This document shows positions 33,829-44,798 of a stretch of 64,000 nucleotides of DNA, piece after piece. Numbering within the stretch: position 1 is the first letter of the stretch; each line of letters opens with the position of its first letter. The stretch is from Macrotis lagotis (taxonomy: Eukaryota; Chordata; Mammalia; Peramelemorphia; Peramelidae), in assembly GCF_037893015.1 (NCBI RefSeq), contig NC_133663.1:136452100-136516099 (forward strand), given 5' to 3'. Position numbers and translations under genes: made by a program. The notes under the pieces were generated by a model. It was not told the origin of the DNA. It made no database searches and saw nothing but the letters and a program-made list of their open reading frames with translations.

Positions 33829-35762
33829 CGAGCAAGATACAGCAGGAAGGAGTTAGAAATAGAAATCCCATTCAACGTAACCTCAGACAATATATAAAAT
33901 ACAAGGAGTCTATTTGCCAAGGCAGACTCAGAAATTTTTTGAAATTAATTATAAAAAATTTCTCACACAAACTAAATCAGATTTAAATAACTGGGCAAAT
34001 ATCAACTGACCAAGGATAGATAGAGCTAATATAATAAAAATGACAATTCTACCAAAACTAAACTACCTGTTTTTGTGCTACCAATGAAAATTCCAAAAAA
34101 TTACTTTAATGAGTTAAAAAAAGTTGTAAGTAAATTCATATGGAGAAATAAAAAGTCAAGAATTTCCAGGGATTTAATGAAAAAAAGTGTAAAAGAAGGG
34201 GACGTAGGCCTACCCTGCGTAATATTATATTATAAAGAATCAGACATCAAAACTGTCTGGTATTGGCTAAGAAATAAAGTGGTGGACCAGTGGAATAGAC
34301 TAAGTGAAATGGCAGGAAACGATTATAGTAATCTGTTATTTGATAAACCCAAAGAGTCGAGCTATTGAGACAAAAACTCTTTCTTTGATAAAAACTGCTG
34401 GGAAAATTGGAAGTTAGTAAGGGAAAAACTTAGATTAGTCCAACACCTCACACCCTATACCAAGATAAGATCCAAATGGATAAAGGATTTAAACATACAA
34501 AACAATACTATAAGCAAATTAGAAGATCAAGGACTAGTTTACCTCTCAGATCTATGAAAAGGGAAGCAGTTTCTGCCTAAGGAAGAGATGGAGAACATCA
34601 CTAAAAACAAAGTAGATGATTTTGATTGCATTAAGTTAAAAAGCTTTTGCACAGATAAAACCATTGTAACTAAGATCAAAAGAAATGTAGTAAACTAGGA
34701 AATGATCTTTACAATTAATGCTTCTGAAAAGGGACTCATTTCTAAAATATACAGATAACTGAGTCATTTTTTTTTAAAAAAAGGGATATGCAAAGGCAAT
34801 TTACAGATGAGGAGATCAAAGCAATTCATAGTCATATGAAAAATTTCACCAAATCATTACTTATTAGAGAAATGTACATTAAAGCTTCTCTTAAGTACCA
34901 CCTCACACCTCTCAAACTGGCCAATATGACCAGAAAGGACAATGATCATTGTTGGAAGGGTTGTGGAAAATCTGGAACAATATTATTCCATTGTTGGTGG
35001 AGCTGTGAACTCATCCAAACTTTTCTGGAGAGAAATGTGGAACTATGCCCAAAGGGCAACAAAAATGTGCATAGCCTTTGATCCAGAAATACCACTACTG
35101 GGTCTATACCCTGAAGAGATGATGAAAAAAGAGTAAAAACATCTCTTCTTCAAAAATATTCATAGCAACCCTGTGTATGGTGGCAAAGAATTGAAAATCA
35201 AGTAAATGTCCTTCAATTGGGGCATGGCTTGGCAAACAGTTGTATATGTATGTCATAGAAACCTATTGTTCTATTAGAAACCAGGAGGGATGGGAATTTA
35301 GGGAAGCCTGGAGGGATTTGCATGAACTGATGCTGAGAAAGATGAGCAGAACTAGAAAAACACTGTACACTTTAACAGAAACATGGGGGTGATGATCAAC
35401 CTTGATGGACTTGCTCATTTCATCAGTGCAACAATCATGGACAATTTTGGGTTGTCTGCTATGGAGAATACCATCTGTATCCAGATAAAGAACCAGGGAG
35501 TTTGAACAAAGTATAAGGACTATTCCTTTTAATTTAGTAAAAAAACTGATATCTTATTGTCTGATCTTGTTATCTATTATAATTTATGCTTCTTCCTTAA
35601 GGATATGATTTCTCTCGCATCACACTTAATTTCCATCAATATACAACATGGAAACAATGTAAAGACTGCCAGATTGCTTTCTGTGGGGATGGGGATGGGA
35701 GAGGGAAGTAATATTGGGGAAAATTTTACAAGTCAAAATAAATAAAATATTTAATTAAAAAA
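33461..35762 (+). mobile_element. 5'-truncated L1 with clear target-site duplication
   Basis: Plus-strand L1 starting inside the reverse transcriptase and ending in an A-rich tail. It is flanked by a 23-bp duplication (33438-33460 and 35763-35785, beginning GAAAATACTGAATTCA) with one mismatch. Frames show RT residues [18 protein letters not shown] (VDD in place of the family's ADD) at 33573-33770. Then come ORF2 C-terminal sequence with GTILFHCWWSCELIQTF at 34960-35030, and 'PEIPLLGLYPEEM' at 35080-35120. Frame breaks and a TA expansion make it inactive. The near-identical duplication suggests it is younger than most L1s here. Confidence 0.95.
33778..33826. repeat. (AT)n microsatellite inside L1 reverse transcriptase
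   Basis: About 49 bp of pure AT repeat. The same place in the other plus-strand L1 (about 57250) reads only 'ctatatttaactagcaag', so it expanded after insertion or in the source copy. Confidence 0.95.
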
Positions 35763-36416
35763 GAAAATACTGAATTCACCTGAAAGATTTTACATCTTTC
35801 CTTATCAAATTCCTTCAGAGTAGATTTGCTCTATCATTCTAGATTACCAGAAATTCCTTAAATCTTCTTTTTTTAGTTTTCAATGTGCTCTCAATGTGTC
35901 CTAGATTTTTTATTTATGAATTGGAGGAGTATGTTACCTATTTCCATATATAAGAAATTGTGATAATGTTATATAATGTTATATGTATACATAACTGATG
36001 AAGGATAAATTTCTGAGCTATTCCAATGGAAATCTTTTCCTAAATTTGAAATAATATATGAAAATATTAAAGACTAATTTTTGGATTCAGTTCAGTCAGC
36101 TGCACTAAATGATCATATAATCTGATTGTTGCATTGATTTTGTCTGAATCATAGGGAAGAAGAAATTTATTTCTATCTTGGAAAGATCCTCTTTGTAAAG
36201 ATAAAGCCACTGATCTATTATATGATCTATTAGTTTATACCCTCTTTGATACTTTTGTTTTTGTCTTGTCTGAATTGAAGTTTGCTTTCCTTCCTTTATT
36301 AAATTCAGCCAAAGAAGTATAAAAGGTGATGCATTAACCCCTTATTTTAACACTTTGTGCATTTTCATTTCCAGTATGTTTGTGGTAAAAGAAAAAAAAG
36401 TTGGATTTAAGTTTCT

Positions 36417-36572
36417 TTTTCTTTTTAAGGATTTTGCAAGGCAAATGTGGTTAAGTGGCTTGCCCAAGGCCACACAGCTAGGTAATTACTAAGTGCCTGA
36501 GACCAGATTTGAACCTAGGTACTCCTGACTCCAGGGCCTGTGGTTTATCCACTGCACCACCTAGCCGCCCCC
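36417..36572 (-). repeat. tRNA-derived SINE, WSINE1-like
   Basis: Minus-strand copy from T-rich tail to 'cacctagccgccccc'. It is flanked by a 14-bp target-site duplication (GGATTTAAGTTTCT at 36403-36416, GGATTCAAGTTTCT at 36573-36586) with one mismatch. Confidence 0.95.
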
Positions 36573-39223
36573 GGATTCAAGTTTCTAAACCACTGCAATA
36601 CCCACTTCCATTTTATGTGTGGTTTTATACCATAAATACTCATATTTATGAAAAGTTACTATGCAGTTCCTTGCATTCTATTTTCTTTCCTTTATCCTTC
36701 TCTTTTTTCATCTTGTCCCTCTTTTAAAGGCTAGTTTGTTTTTCACCATTTTCTTTCCTTTGTCCTCCTTTCCCTTTTTGCCTTCACCTCTTACTTTTAT
36801 ACATTTTCTTTCCTACAAGCCTGTCAGGAAAGAGAAATTTCAATTCAATGTCTGTTTCAGTATATATGTATATATGAATCAGTGTGTATGTGTGTGTGTT
36901 TATTATATGTAACAAGATGAAAGTGATGTTCAAATGATGCATGCACTCTAATCATTTTCTACTCTATTGTAAAATATCTTCCTTATATGATTCTTTTCTG
37001 TGAAAAAATTTCTTATCCTTTTTTGTTTTTCCCTTGTTTCTCATGAATTTCTTTTCCTCAAAAATTTTTAAGATCATTCAAAAACACTGAGTTATTCCCT
37101 TGTCCTTTGAGCAGTCCTTTTAACTGTTCAGATAATATTGTTGCTTACATGTTATCAGCATTATCATGTCAAAATGACAGTAAATGATTTAATTAATCCT
37201 TTATGATTTTTCACATTTATAGTTACCTTTTTTAATATTTCACTTGAGTCCTATATTTGAAAGTCAAATTTTCTATTGAGTTCTGGTATTTCCATTAGGA
37301 AAGCTTGAAATTGGCAAATAGTGGAGAGAAACCATCAAATTGCCTGAAATCTCACTACTTTACCTCAGAAGCAATGTTAAATCACTTCTAAATGCAATCT
37401 GAAGTGACAGATGACAATAAAAGGATGGAGTGGAGCAATTTAATTTAAGATATCTTGAAAAATTTCAGGAAAGGTCTGCCCCACTTGAGTAGAGAGGGAA
37501 TGCAGGTCAGTACTGGAAGGATATGAGGAAGTTAGCAGGAAGCTCAGCAAAGATTGGACCTTGGGTCCCCATTCATCAATCGAGATACAAAGCAGAACAA
37601 TTATGGGACCTCCAAACCCATCTCAGAAGTCACATTGTAAATCCTAGAACCGCAGAGCAGTGTATGCAACCAGACTGAGAAATTCCAGTACAGTGATCAT
37701 GCTATTAGCACCTGAATACTCCATGCAGAAAGTAAATGACCAGTCCCTAGGCACCCAGCAAAAGAAGATTGGGACAGGGCTCCATGAGGCCAAGAAACAA
37801 ATTTCAAACTAAAAAATAAGAACAGAAGCAAACAAAAAAATATTCTCCTTGTAGAAAACCAACAGTGGTGAAAGGGATGATTAAAATATAAACTCAGATG
37901 AGCAAATTCACAAAATACCTGCATGTGAAGTCTCAAAGTTGAATATGAAAATCTCTGAAGTACAAAAACATCCTATTGGAAAACCTCAAAAAATATTTTT
38001 AAAATCAAGTAAGAAAGGTAGATGAAAAATTAGTAAAACAGAATCAGCAGCTAGGAAAATAAATGACAAAAATTGATTGAAGAAAAGACCTCCTTAAAAA
38101 TTATAATGGACCACATGGAAAAAGAAAACAACTGCTTAAAAATAAAATTGGCCTAAACAAGGAAAATCCACTTAAGATAACAGAAACTAAAAATAGCATT
38201 TGATAAATGAAGGAGATATAAAAATTAACTGAATAAAATAATTCATTAAGCAGTAGAACCCAGCATGTGAAACCTAATGAATCTATGAGATATCAAAAAT
38301 ATGTAGAAGACAATTTAAAAATAAATGGAAGAATAGGGGGAAAAAGGCTAACATGGACAATAAATCCAGGATTGATAATTTAATAATTTTTGGATTATTT
38401 GAAATTCATGATCAAAAATGACCCTCTACAACATATTTCAAAGAATATTCAAGCAAAACTTTCTTTTACTCTTTGAATTTAAGGGGGAAATAGTCATTGA
38501 AAATGTTCACAGATCACATGCTGAAAGAGCTATTATTACAATGAAAATTCCAAAGAATGTTGTAACCAAACTGCAAAATTTTCAGCTAAATGAACAAATA
38601 ATGTAGTTGTGAAGAAAAAATAGATACCAAGTAACCAGATTTCACATTATATGGGATTTAGAACCTACAACATTATAGCATCAGGAATATGATAATTTCT
38701 AAGAGGAAAGAAGCTTGAATTACAATTAAGTTTAAACTACCCAGCATAAGCATACTCTTTAATGGGAAAAGATGGTATTCACCAAAATAGGGAATTCTTA
38801 AACTTTCCTGATGAGAACACTAGAACTAAACACAAAAATTCTTGATATACAAGACTCAAGAGATGCATAAACAGAAAAAAATGATATTCAGTAACATTAT
38901 ACCTCTATACAGGGAAAATGATTCTTGTAACTCTGGGTCTTGTATGTTTATTAGAAGGAATATATTAGATAGAGGGTACTAGAATAAGTTGATTTTGATG
39001 GGATTATTGCAGGAAAAGCAATTAAGAAATGAAAAAGGATAGTCCAGGGGAATTTAGAGAGTCAAAATAAAGTAAGTCATATCACATGAAGAAGCAGGAA
39101 AAAAAAATCTATTTTTGCAGAGGGAACGATGAGAGGGGGTTGAACACTGAATCTTACTCTCAATTAATTTGACTGAAAGAAAGAATTACATACTTTCCAA
39201 ATTGAGTTTAGAAATATATCCTA

Positions 39224-39369
39224 GGGCAGCTAGGTGGTGCACTGGACAAAGCACCGGCCCTGGAGTCAGGAGTACCTGGTTTCAAATCCAGTCTCAGACA
39301 CTTAATAATTACCTAGCTGTGTGGCCTTGGGCAAGCCACTTAACCCCATTTGCCTTGCAAAAAACCTAA
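39224..39369 (+). repeat. tRNA-derived SINE, WSINE1-like, well preserved
   Basis: Plus-strand copy reading 'gggcagctaggtggtgcact', 'caaagcaccggccctggag' and ending 'catttgccttgcaaaaaacc'. It is one of the cleanest copies in the window and a good model for the family consensus. Its tail runs directly into a TCTA-rich microsatellite. Confidence 0.95.
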
Positions 39370-39423
39370 TTTATATCTATATCTATCTATATCTATCTAT
39401 ATCTATCTCTATCTCTATCTCTA

Positions 39424-39474
<51 letters not shown>

Positions 39475-39492
39475 ATATATATATATATATCT
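39370..39492. repeat. (TCTA)n/(TCTATA)n microsatellite at a SINE tail
   Basis: About 120 bp of TCTATA- and TCTA-type repeats ending in a short TA run. It starts immediately at the 3' tail of the SINE, a common place for simple repeats to arise. Confidence 0.95.
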
Positions 39493-40560
39493 TCTAAGCT
39501 ACAGGGTAATAGAAGGTAAAATGGGGAAAGAGAAAAAGGAGAGAAGACTGTAGATGAAAGGTCAGAAGAGAGTGCAGAAGAGGAGTAAGGTGAAAAAAAA
39601 AGAAGGAGCAAAGGTAGAGAAAGGTGGTGGTCAGAAAAAAAATTACTGGGGAAGAGGATTATGCTGAAAAGAGTGAGAGTGAAATATAAATTGCGGAAAA
39701 TACGATAGAAAGAAATACAAGTTAGTAAGTATGAATGACGATGTGAATGGAATGAACTCTCCCATCAAACAAAAGCAGACAAGCAGACATTAAAAAACAA
39801 CAGAATCCTACAATATGATTTTGTCCAAGAAATATATTTGAAACAGAGAAATACAAAGTAAAGTTAAAAGCCTAGAGCAGATTATACTATCCTTTACCTT
39901 AAGCAAAACAAAGCGGGGTGGTGGTGGTAGTGGCAAACTTGATCTCAGACAAAGCAAAAGCAAAAATAGACTCACTGTTAAAAGATACGAAGCAAAACTA
40001 AATCTTGCTTAAAAGTACCATAGACAATGAAGTATCATAAATGCTAAATAATTATTCACCAAGTGGTATAGCATGCAAGTTCTTAAAGAAGTTAAATGAG
40101 TTTCAGGAAGAAAGTGACAATAAAAACTATACCAGTGGGGGACCTTTATCAACCTATATCTCTCAGAATTATATAAAGTTGTTTTTTGTCCTTCATTTTG
40201 AAGAAGACAAAAAAATCAGCAGAGAGTACTAAATTAAAATTTGAAAATCCAACAGAGACTACTGAAATCAAAAGTAAGATAAAAGTATTGAAGTAATAAA
40301 TGAAATTAAGTAGTTATTAAGAAAAAATAAAATATAAAATACATAATATTTGATTAATTTGATTTAAATAGAAAGAAAAAAGAAAAATATGAATACCAAA
40401 AAGGAGGCAATTCATCAGCAGTGAAGAGGAAATGAAAATGATGGATGAGAGCTATTTTACCTGTTACTAATAATTCTGATAATCTAAGTAAAATAGGTAA
40501 AAATGTATATGTGAAGTTCGATTACAAGGATTATAAAAGAGGAAATGAAATATTAAAATA

Positions 40561-41090
40561 TCTCCTTTTTAATCTTAGTTATTTTCCTTTTCCAGTTGGT
40601 TATTCACTTTTTGATAAGATGAGTACTTTATAGTTTGGGAATTTTAGTTTTTGATGAGATACATTTATTTTCCAAGTGGTCAATTTTTCTTTTAAAGGTA
40701 TTGTTTTTGTCATTCACTATTTCGTAATTCTGTGATTTTCATGTATTCCAAAGGCTAGAAATTTGTCTTCTGAGCTGGGGTTAGCATTCTCACTGCTGGT
40801 TTGCTGCACTATTGTCTTGCTGAACCTCTACCTGATATGCACACTGATTATAAGTTTTCTGTAGGTTTTCTAACTCTCCCATTCATGATGGGCTAAATTC
40901 CATTTTTACTCAAATAAGAAAGACTATAGCTATTCCAAGATATCTTGAGTTGAGAACTTGTTTGATTCTGTTTTTGTGGGTTATGTAGCTTTAGGATCTG
41001 TGTAGTACCTTCATATAAAGTAATTTTGTGAAAAGCTCCTGGAGCTTTCTAGTTTTGAACTGCCAACTTGACTTCTCCTTGGAAGTCTTT
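40561..41090 (-). mobile_element. L1 ORF1 N-terminus and 5' UTR fragment
   Basis: The segment has ORF1 coiled-coil complement sequence (about 40570-40780) followed by 5' UTR sequence resembling 32.7-33.3 kb, for example 'cttgagttgagaacttgttt' against 'tttgaattgaaaaattgttt'. No 3' part. It abuts the truncated plus-strand L1 on its left. Confidence 0.5.
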
Positions 41091-41684
41091 GTTTTTTTAG
41101 ATGACAAATTTGTAAAGCATTTATTTATATTTGCTTTCTTAAATATACATATTCTGTTTATTTTCCAATTATACACAAGGTTCTCCCAATCATTTCTGCA
41201 ATTTTTGAATTATACAATTTTCCCTTCCCTCCCTCTTTTCCCTCCATCCCCTCCCAATAAAAGACAGCCTGAGAATCCTTACATTTCTTTCCACTATATG
41301 TATATCTCAAAATTGATTGTGTTGAGAGGAAAAAATATCCTTAAGGAAGAAAGAAAATACTAGAAATAAAGTTATGTAATACAAAAGATGAATTTGAATA
41401 TAAATTAAAGATAATAAAATTTGGTTCTCATTTAAACTCCACAGTTCTTTCTCTTAGTACAGATGGTATTCTCCATCACAGATCCCTATAATTTTCCCTG
41501 ATTATTGCACTGATGGAGTGGGCAAGTCTATCAAGAATGATCATCACCATTATATTGTTCTGTGGGTTTACTATGTTCTTCTGGTTCTGCTCATCCCACT
41601 CAACATTAATTTATGCAAGTCTGTCTAGGCTTCTCTAAAATCCCATCTCTTCTGATTTCAATCGAACAATACTGCTCCATTAAA

Positions 41685-41719
<35 letters not shown>

Positions 41720-41785
41720 AGATATAGATATAGATATAGATATAGATAGATATAGATAGATATAGATATATAGATATATAGGTAT
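41685..41785. repeat. Mirror-type (ATCT)n-(ATAG)n microsatellite, hairpin-prone
   Basis: About nine TCTA units are followed by TAGATA-type units. As TCTA and TAGA are reverse complements, the two halves can pair as a hairpin. It lies in L1 ORF2 at the place where the L1 at 27.1 kb has a TA run. Confidence 0.93.
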
Positions 41786-44754
41786 ATCACAATTTGTTCA
41801 GTCATTCCCCAAAAGATGGACATTGTCTCAATTTCCAGTTCTTTTCCATTTTAAACAGAGTTGTTAAAAATATTTTTGTACATCTGGGAGATTTTACCCT
41901 TTTTCATGACTTTGTCAGGATGGAGACCCAGAAGGTATATTGCTGAGTCAAAGAGCTTGTATTGCCCATTGGGCATAATTTCAAATTGCACTCCAGAAAG
42001 GTTGAATCAGTTCACAATCCCACCAACAAATATGTGTGTCCAATTTTTCCACATTCCCTCCAACATTGATAATTATCTTTTCTGGTTATATTGGTCAGGT
42101 AGTTTAGTTTGGGTAGAATTATCATTTTTATTATATTAGCTTGACCGATCTATGATCAGTTTATGTTTGCCCTGTTACTTAAATCTACTTTTATTTGTGT
42201 GTGTGAAGTGTTTTGTAATTGTTTTCAAAAAGTTTTTGAGTCTGCCTTGGAAGGTGGACTCCCAGGCATTTTATATTTTCTGAGGTTATTTTGAATGGGA
42301 TTTCTCTTTCTAGATCTTCTTCCCATATCTTGCTAGAAGAGATGAGAATTTATAGGGTTTCTTTTATATTCTGCAACTCCGCTAAAATTTCTAATTGTTT
42401 CCAGTAGGTTTTTAGATGATTTATTGGGATTCTCTAGGTATACCATCATGTTCATATGCAAAGAGTGGGAATTTTATCTCTTCCCAATTCCAATTCCTTC
42501 AATTTCTTTTTTCTTCTTGTATTGCTGAAGCTAACATTTATAATATGATATTGAATAGTAGTGGTGATAATGGGCATCCTTGTTTCACCCATGATATTAT
42601 TGGGAATACCTCTAACCACTCCCCATTGAATTTATTGCTTGTTGATTGTTTCAGATAGATACTACTTGTTATTCTAAATAACAGTTCATTTATTCTTATC
42701 TTCTCTAGGGTTTTTAGTAGAAATGGGTGCTGTATTTTGTCAAAAACTTTTTCAGGATGTATTGATATAATTATATATTTTCTGATAGGTTTGTTATTGA
42801 TAAAATTAATTATAGTAACAATTTTCCTAATATTGAACCAACCCTGCATTCCTGGGATAAATCCTACTTGGGCATAATGTATTTTCCTAGTGAGAGCATG
42901 TTGTAATCATTTTGCTAAGATTTTATTTCAAATTTTTGCATTTATATTCATAAGGGAGATAGGTATATGATTTTCTTTCTCTGTTTTAACTCTTTCTGGT
43001 TTAGGTATCAGCACCATATTGATGTCATTGAAAGAGTTAGTCAGATTTCTATCTTCCTTTATTTTTCCACAAAGGTTATATAGAATTGAAACCAGTTGCT
43101 CCTTAAATGTTAGGTAGAATTCACTTTTCAATTCATCAGACCCTGGAGATATTTCTTAGTGAGTTCCATGATGGTGTGTTGAATTTCGTTTTCTGAGATA
43201 GGGTGGTTTAGTTATTTAATCTCTTCTTCATTTAACATAGGAAACTTATATTTTTCTGTGTCCATTCATTTTACTTAGATTGTCAAATTTATTGGCATAG
43301 AGTTGGGCAAAATAATTCTGAATTATTGCATTAAATTCCTCATCAATAGTGATGAGTTCCCCTTTTTCATTTATGATCCTCGCAATTTTGTTTTCTTCTT
43401 TCTTTTTAATCAAATTGACCAGTTTTATCAATTTTATTGGTTTTTCATAAAACCAACTCTTTGTTTTATTTATTAATTCAAAAGGTTTTTGCTTTTGATT
43501 TTATTAACTTATCCTTTAATTTTTTGAATTTCATAATTTGATATTAAGTGAGGGGCTTTAATTTGTTCTTTCCCTAATTTGTTTTAGTTCCATATTTAGG
43601 TCATTGATTACATCTTTCTCTAATTTATTCATGGAAACATTTAAAGATATATAATAGATCCCCTGACAGCCACTTTGAGTGAATCCCATAGGTTTTGGCT
43701 TGTTGTTTCATTATTGTCATTATTGCAGATAAAGAAATTAATTCTTTCTATAATTTGTTATTTGATCCAACTATTCATTGAATTGAGGGTATTCAGTTTC
43801 CAATTAGTTCTGGATATATGTCTGCCTGGTCCAATATTACATCTGATTTTTCTTGCATTATGATCTGAGAAAGATGTATTCACTATTTCTACATTTCTTC
43901 AATTTATTTTTAGGTTTTTTGCCCTAGTACATAGTCATTTTTTTATAAGTGCCATGTACTGCAGAGAAAACGGTATATTCCATTCTAGAGCATTCACTTT
44001 CTTCCATAAGTCTATCATATCTAGACTTTTCTAACAATCTATTTACCTCCTTACCTTCTTTCTTGTTTATTTTATGTTTTAATTTATCTAAATCTGAGAG
44101 GTTGAGGTCTCCCACCAGTAGAGTTTTACTCTCTGTGACTTGCTGTAGTTCTTTCAACTTCTTCTCTAAGAATTTGGATGTTATCCCAATTTATTATCTA
44201 TGGTACCTTTTAGGAGGATGTAGATTCTTGACTTATCTCCTTTAACTCTATCTATTTTTACAGCTTCTTTGTCTGAGATAAGGATTGCTACCTTTGCTTT
44301 TCACACATCAGCTGAAGCAAAATATATTTTGCTGCAAACTTTTACCTTTTCTCTATATCTATCTCTCTGCTTCAAATGAGTTTCTTTTAAGCAGCATATT
44401 ATAGGATTCCAGTTTTTATCCACTCTGCTATTTGCTTATGTTTTAAGGGAGTGTTCATCCCATTCACATTCAAAGTTATAATTACTAACTCTTTATTGCC
44501 CTCAATGCTAACTTCCTCTGTTTGTATTTTTTCCTTTTTCCCCTTTATCTGTATTCCCAGTATTTTGTTTTGGAATACCACCCCATTCAGTGTGTTTACC
44601 CTCCTATATCCACCCCTCACTTTCTTTCCCCTTTCCCTTTTCCCCCTTTGCTTCACTTCCTTCTGTTAGTTCCCCCTTTTCTCCCCCTCCCTGTCTCTAT
44701 CCCCCCACTCCCCTTTCCCACTTTTTTAATACATGAAAGGTAAGATATTTTTAA

Positions 44755-44798
44755 TTGTGTTTGTATATGTATATGTGTATATGTGTGTGTGTGTGTGA
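44755..44798. repeat. Interrupted (TG)n repeat
   Basis: About 44 bp of GTATATGTGTG-type repeats in the L1 inter-ORF region. The matching places at 3.9 kb and 16.68 kb lack it, so it expanded in this copy. Confidence 0.85.

Larger units (their letters stand above)
33301..37330 (-). mobile_element. Older L1 remnant, split by a later L1 and a SINE
   Basis: Flanks of the younger L1 (33301-33460 and 35763-36400) and the stretch to 37330 carry decayed minus-strand L1. The order is endonuclease-like sequence with 'tgtcttgtctgaattgaag' (about 36260-36340), the pyrimidine-rich inter-ORF block (about 36660-36830) and ORF1 C-terminal sequence (about 37240-37330). The L1 assignment of 33301-33437 is weak. 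Coordinates include the insertions listed separately. Confidence 0.4.
37335..40560 (+). mobile_element. Plus-strand L1 (5' UTR, ORF1, start of ORF2), 3' part missing
   Basis: About 37335-37960 is a 5' UTR-like block. ORF1 follows: coiled coil (about 37960-38340), then an RNA-binding region whose frame at 38418-38606 includes KGEIVIENVHRSHAERAI and PKNVVTKLQNFQLNEQI, the family's ERIHRSPPER and PRNIV...KEKIL segments. Purine-rich inter-ORF sequence (about 39495-39710) leads to endonuclease sequence (about 39780-40200) and a piece of the RT N-terminus (about 40405-40560). It stops there, next to a minus-strand L1 piece. A SINE and a microsatellite interrupt the inter-ORF region. All frames are broken. 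Confidence 0.7.

Noticed and set aside
28800-40560. The two older plus-strand elements as HAL1 (ORF1-only L1 relatives)
   Set aside because: Both carry ORF2 endonuclease-region sequence after ORF1, so they are called L1 with missing 3' parts.
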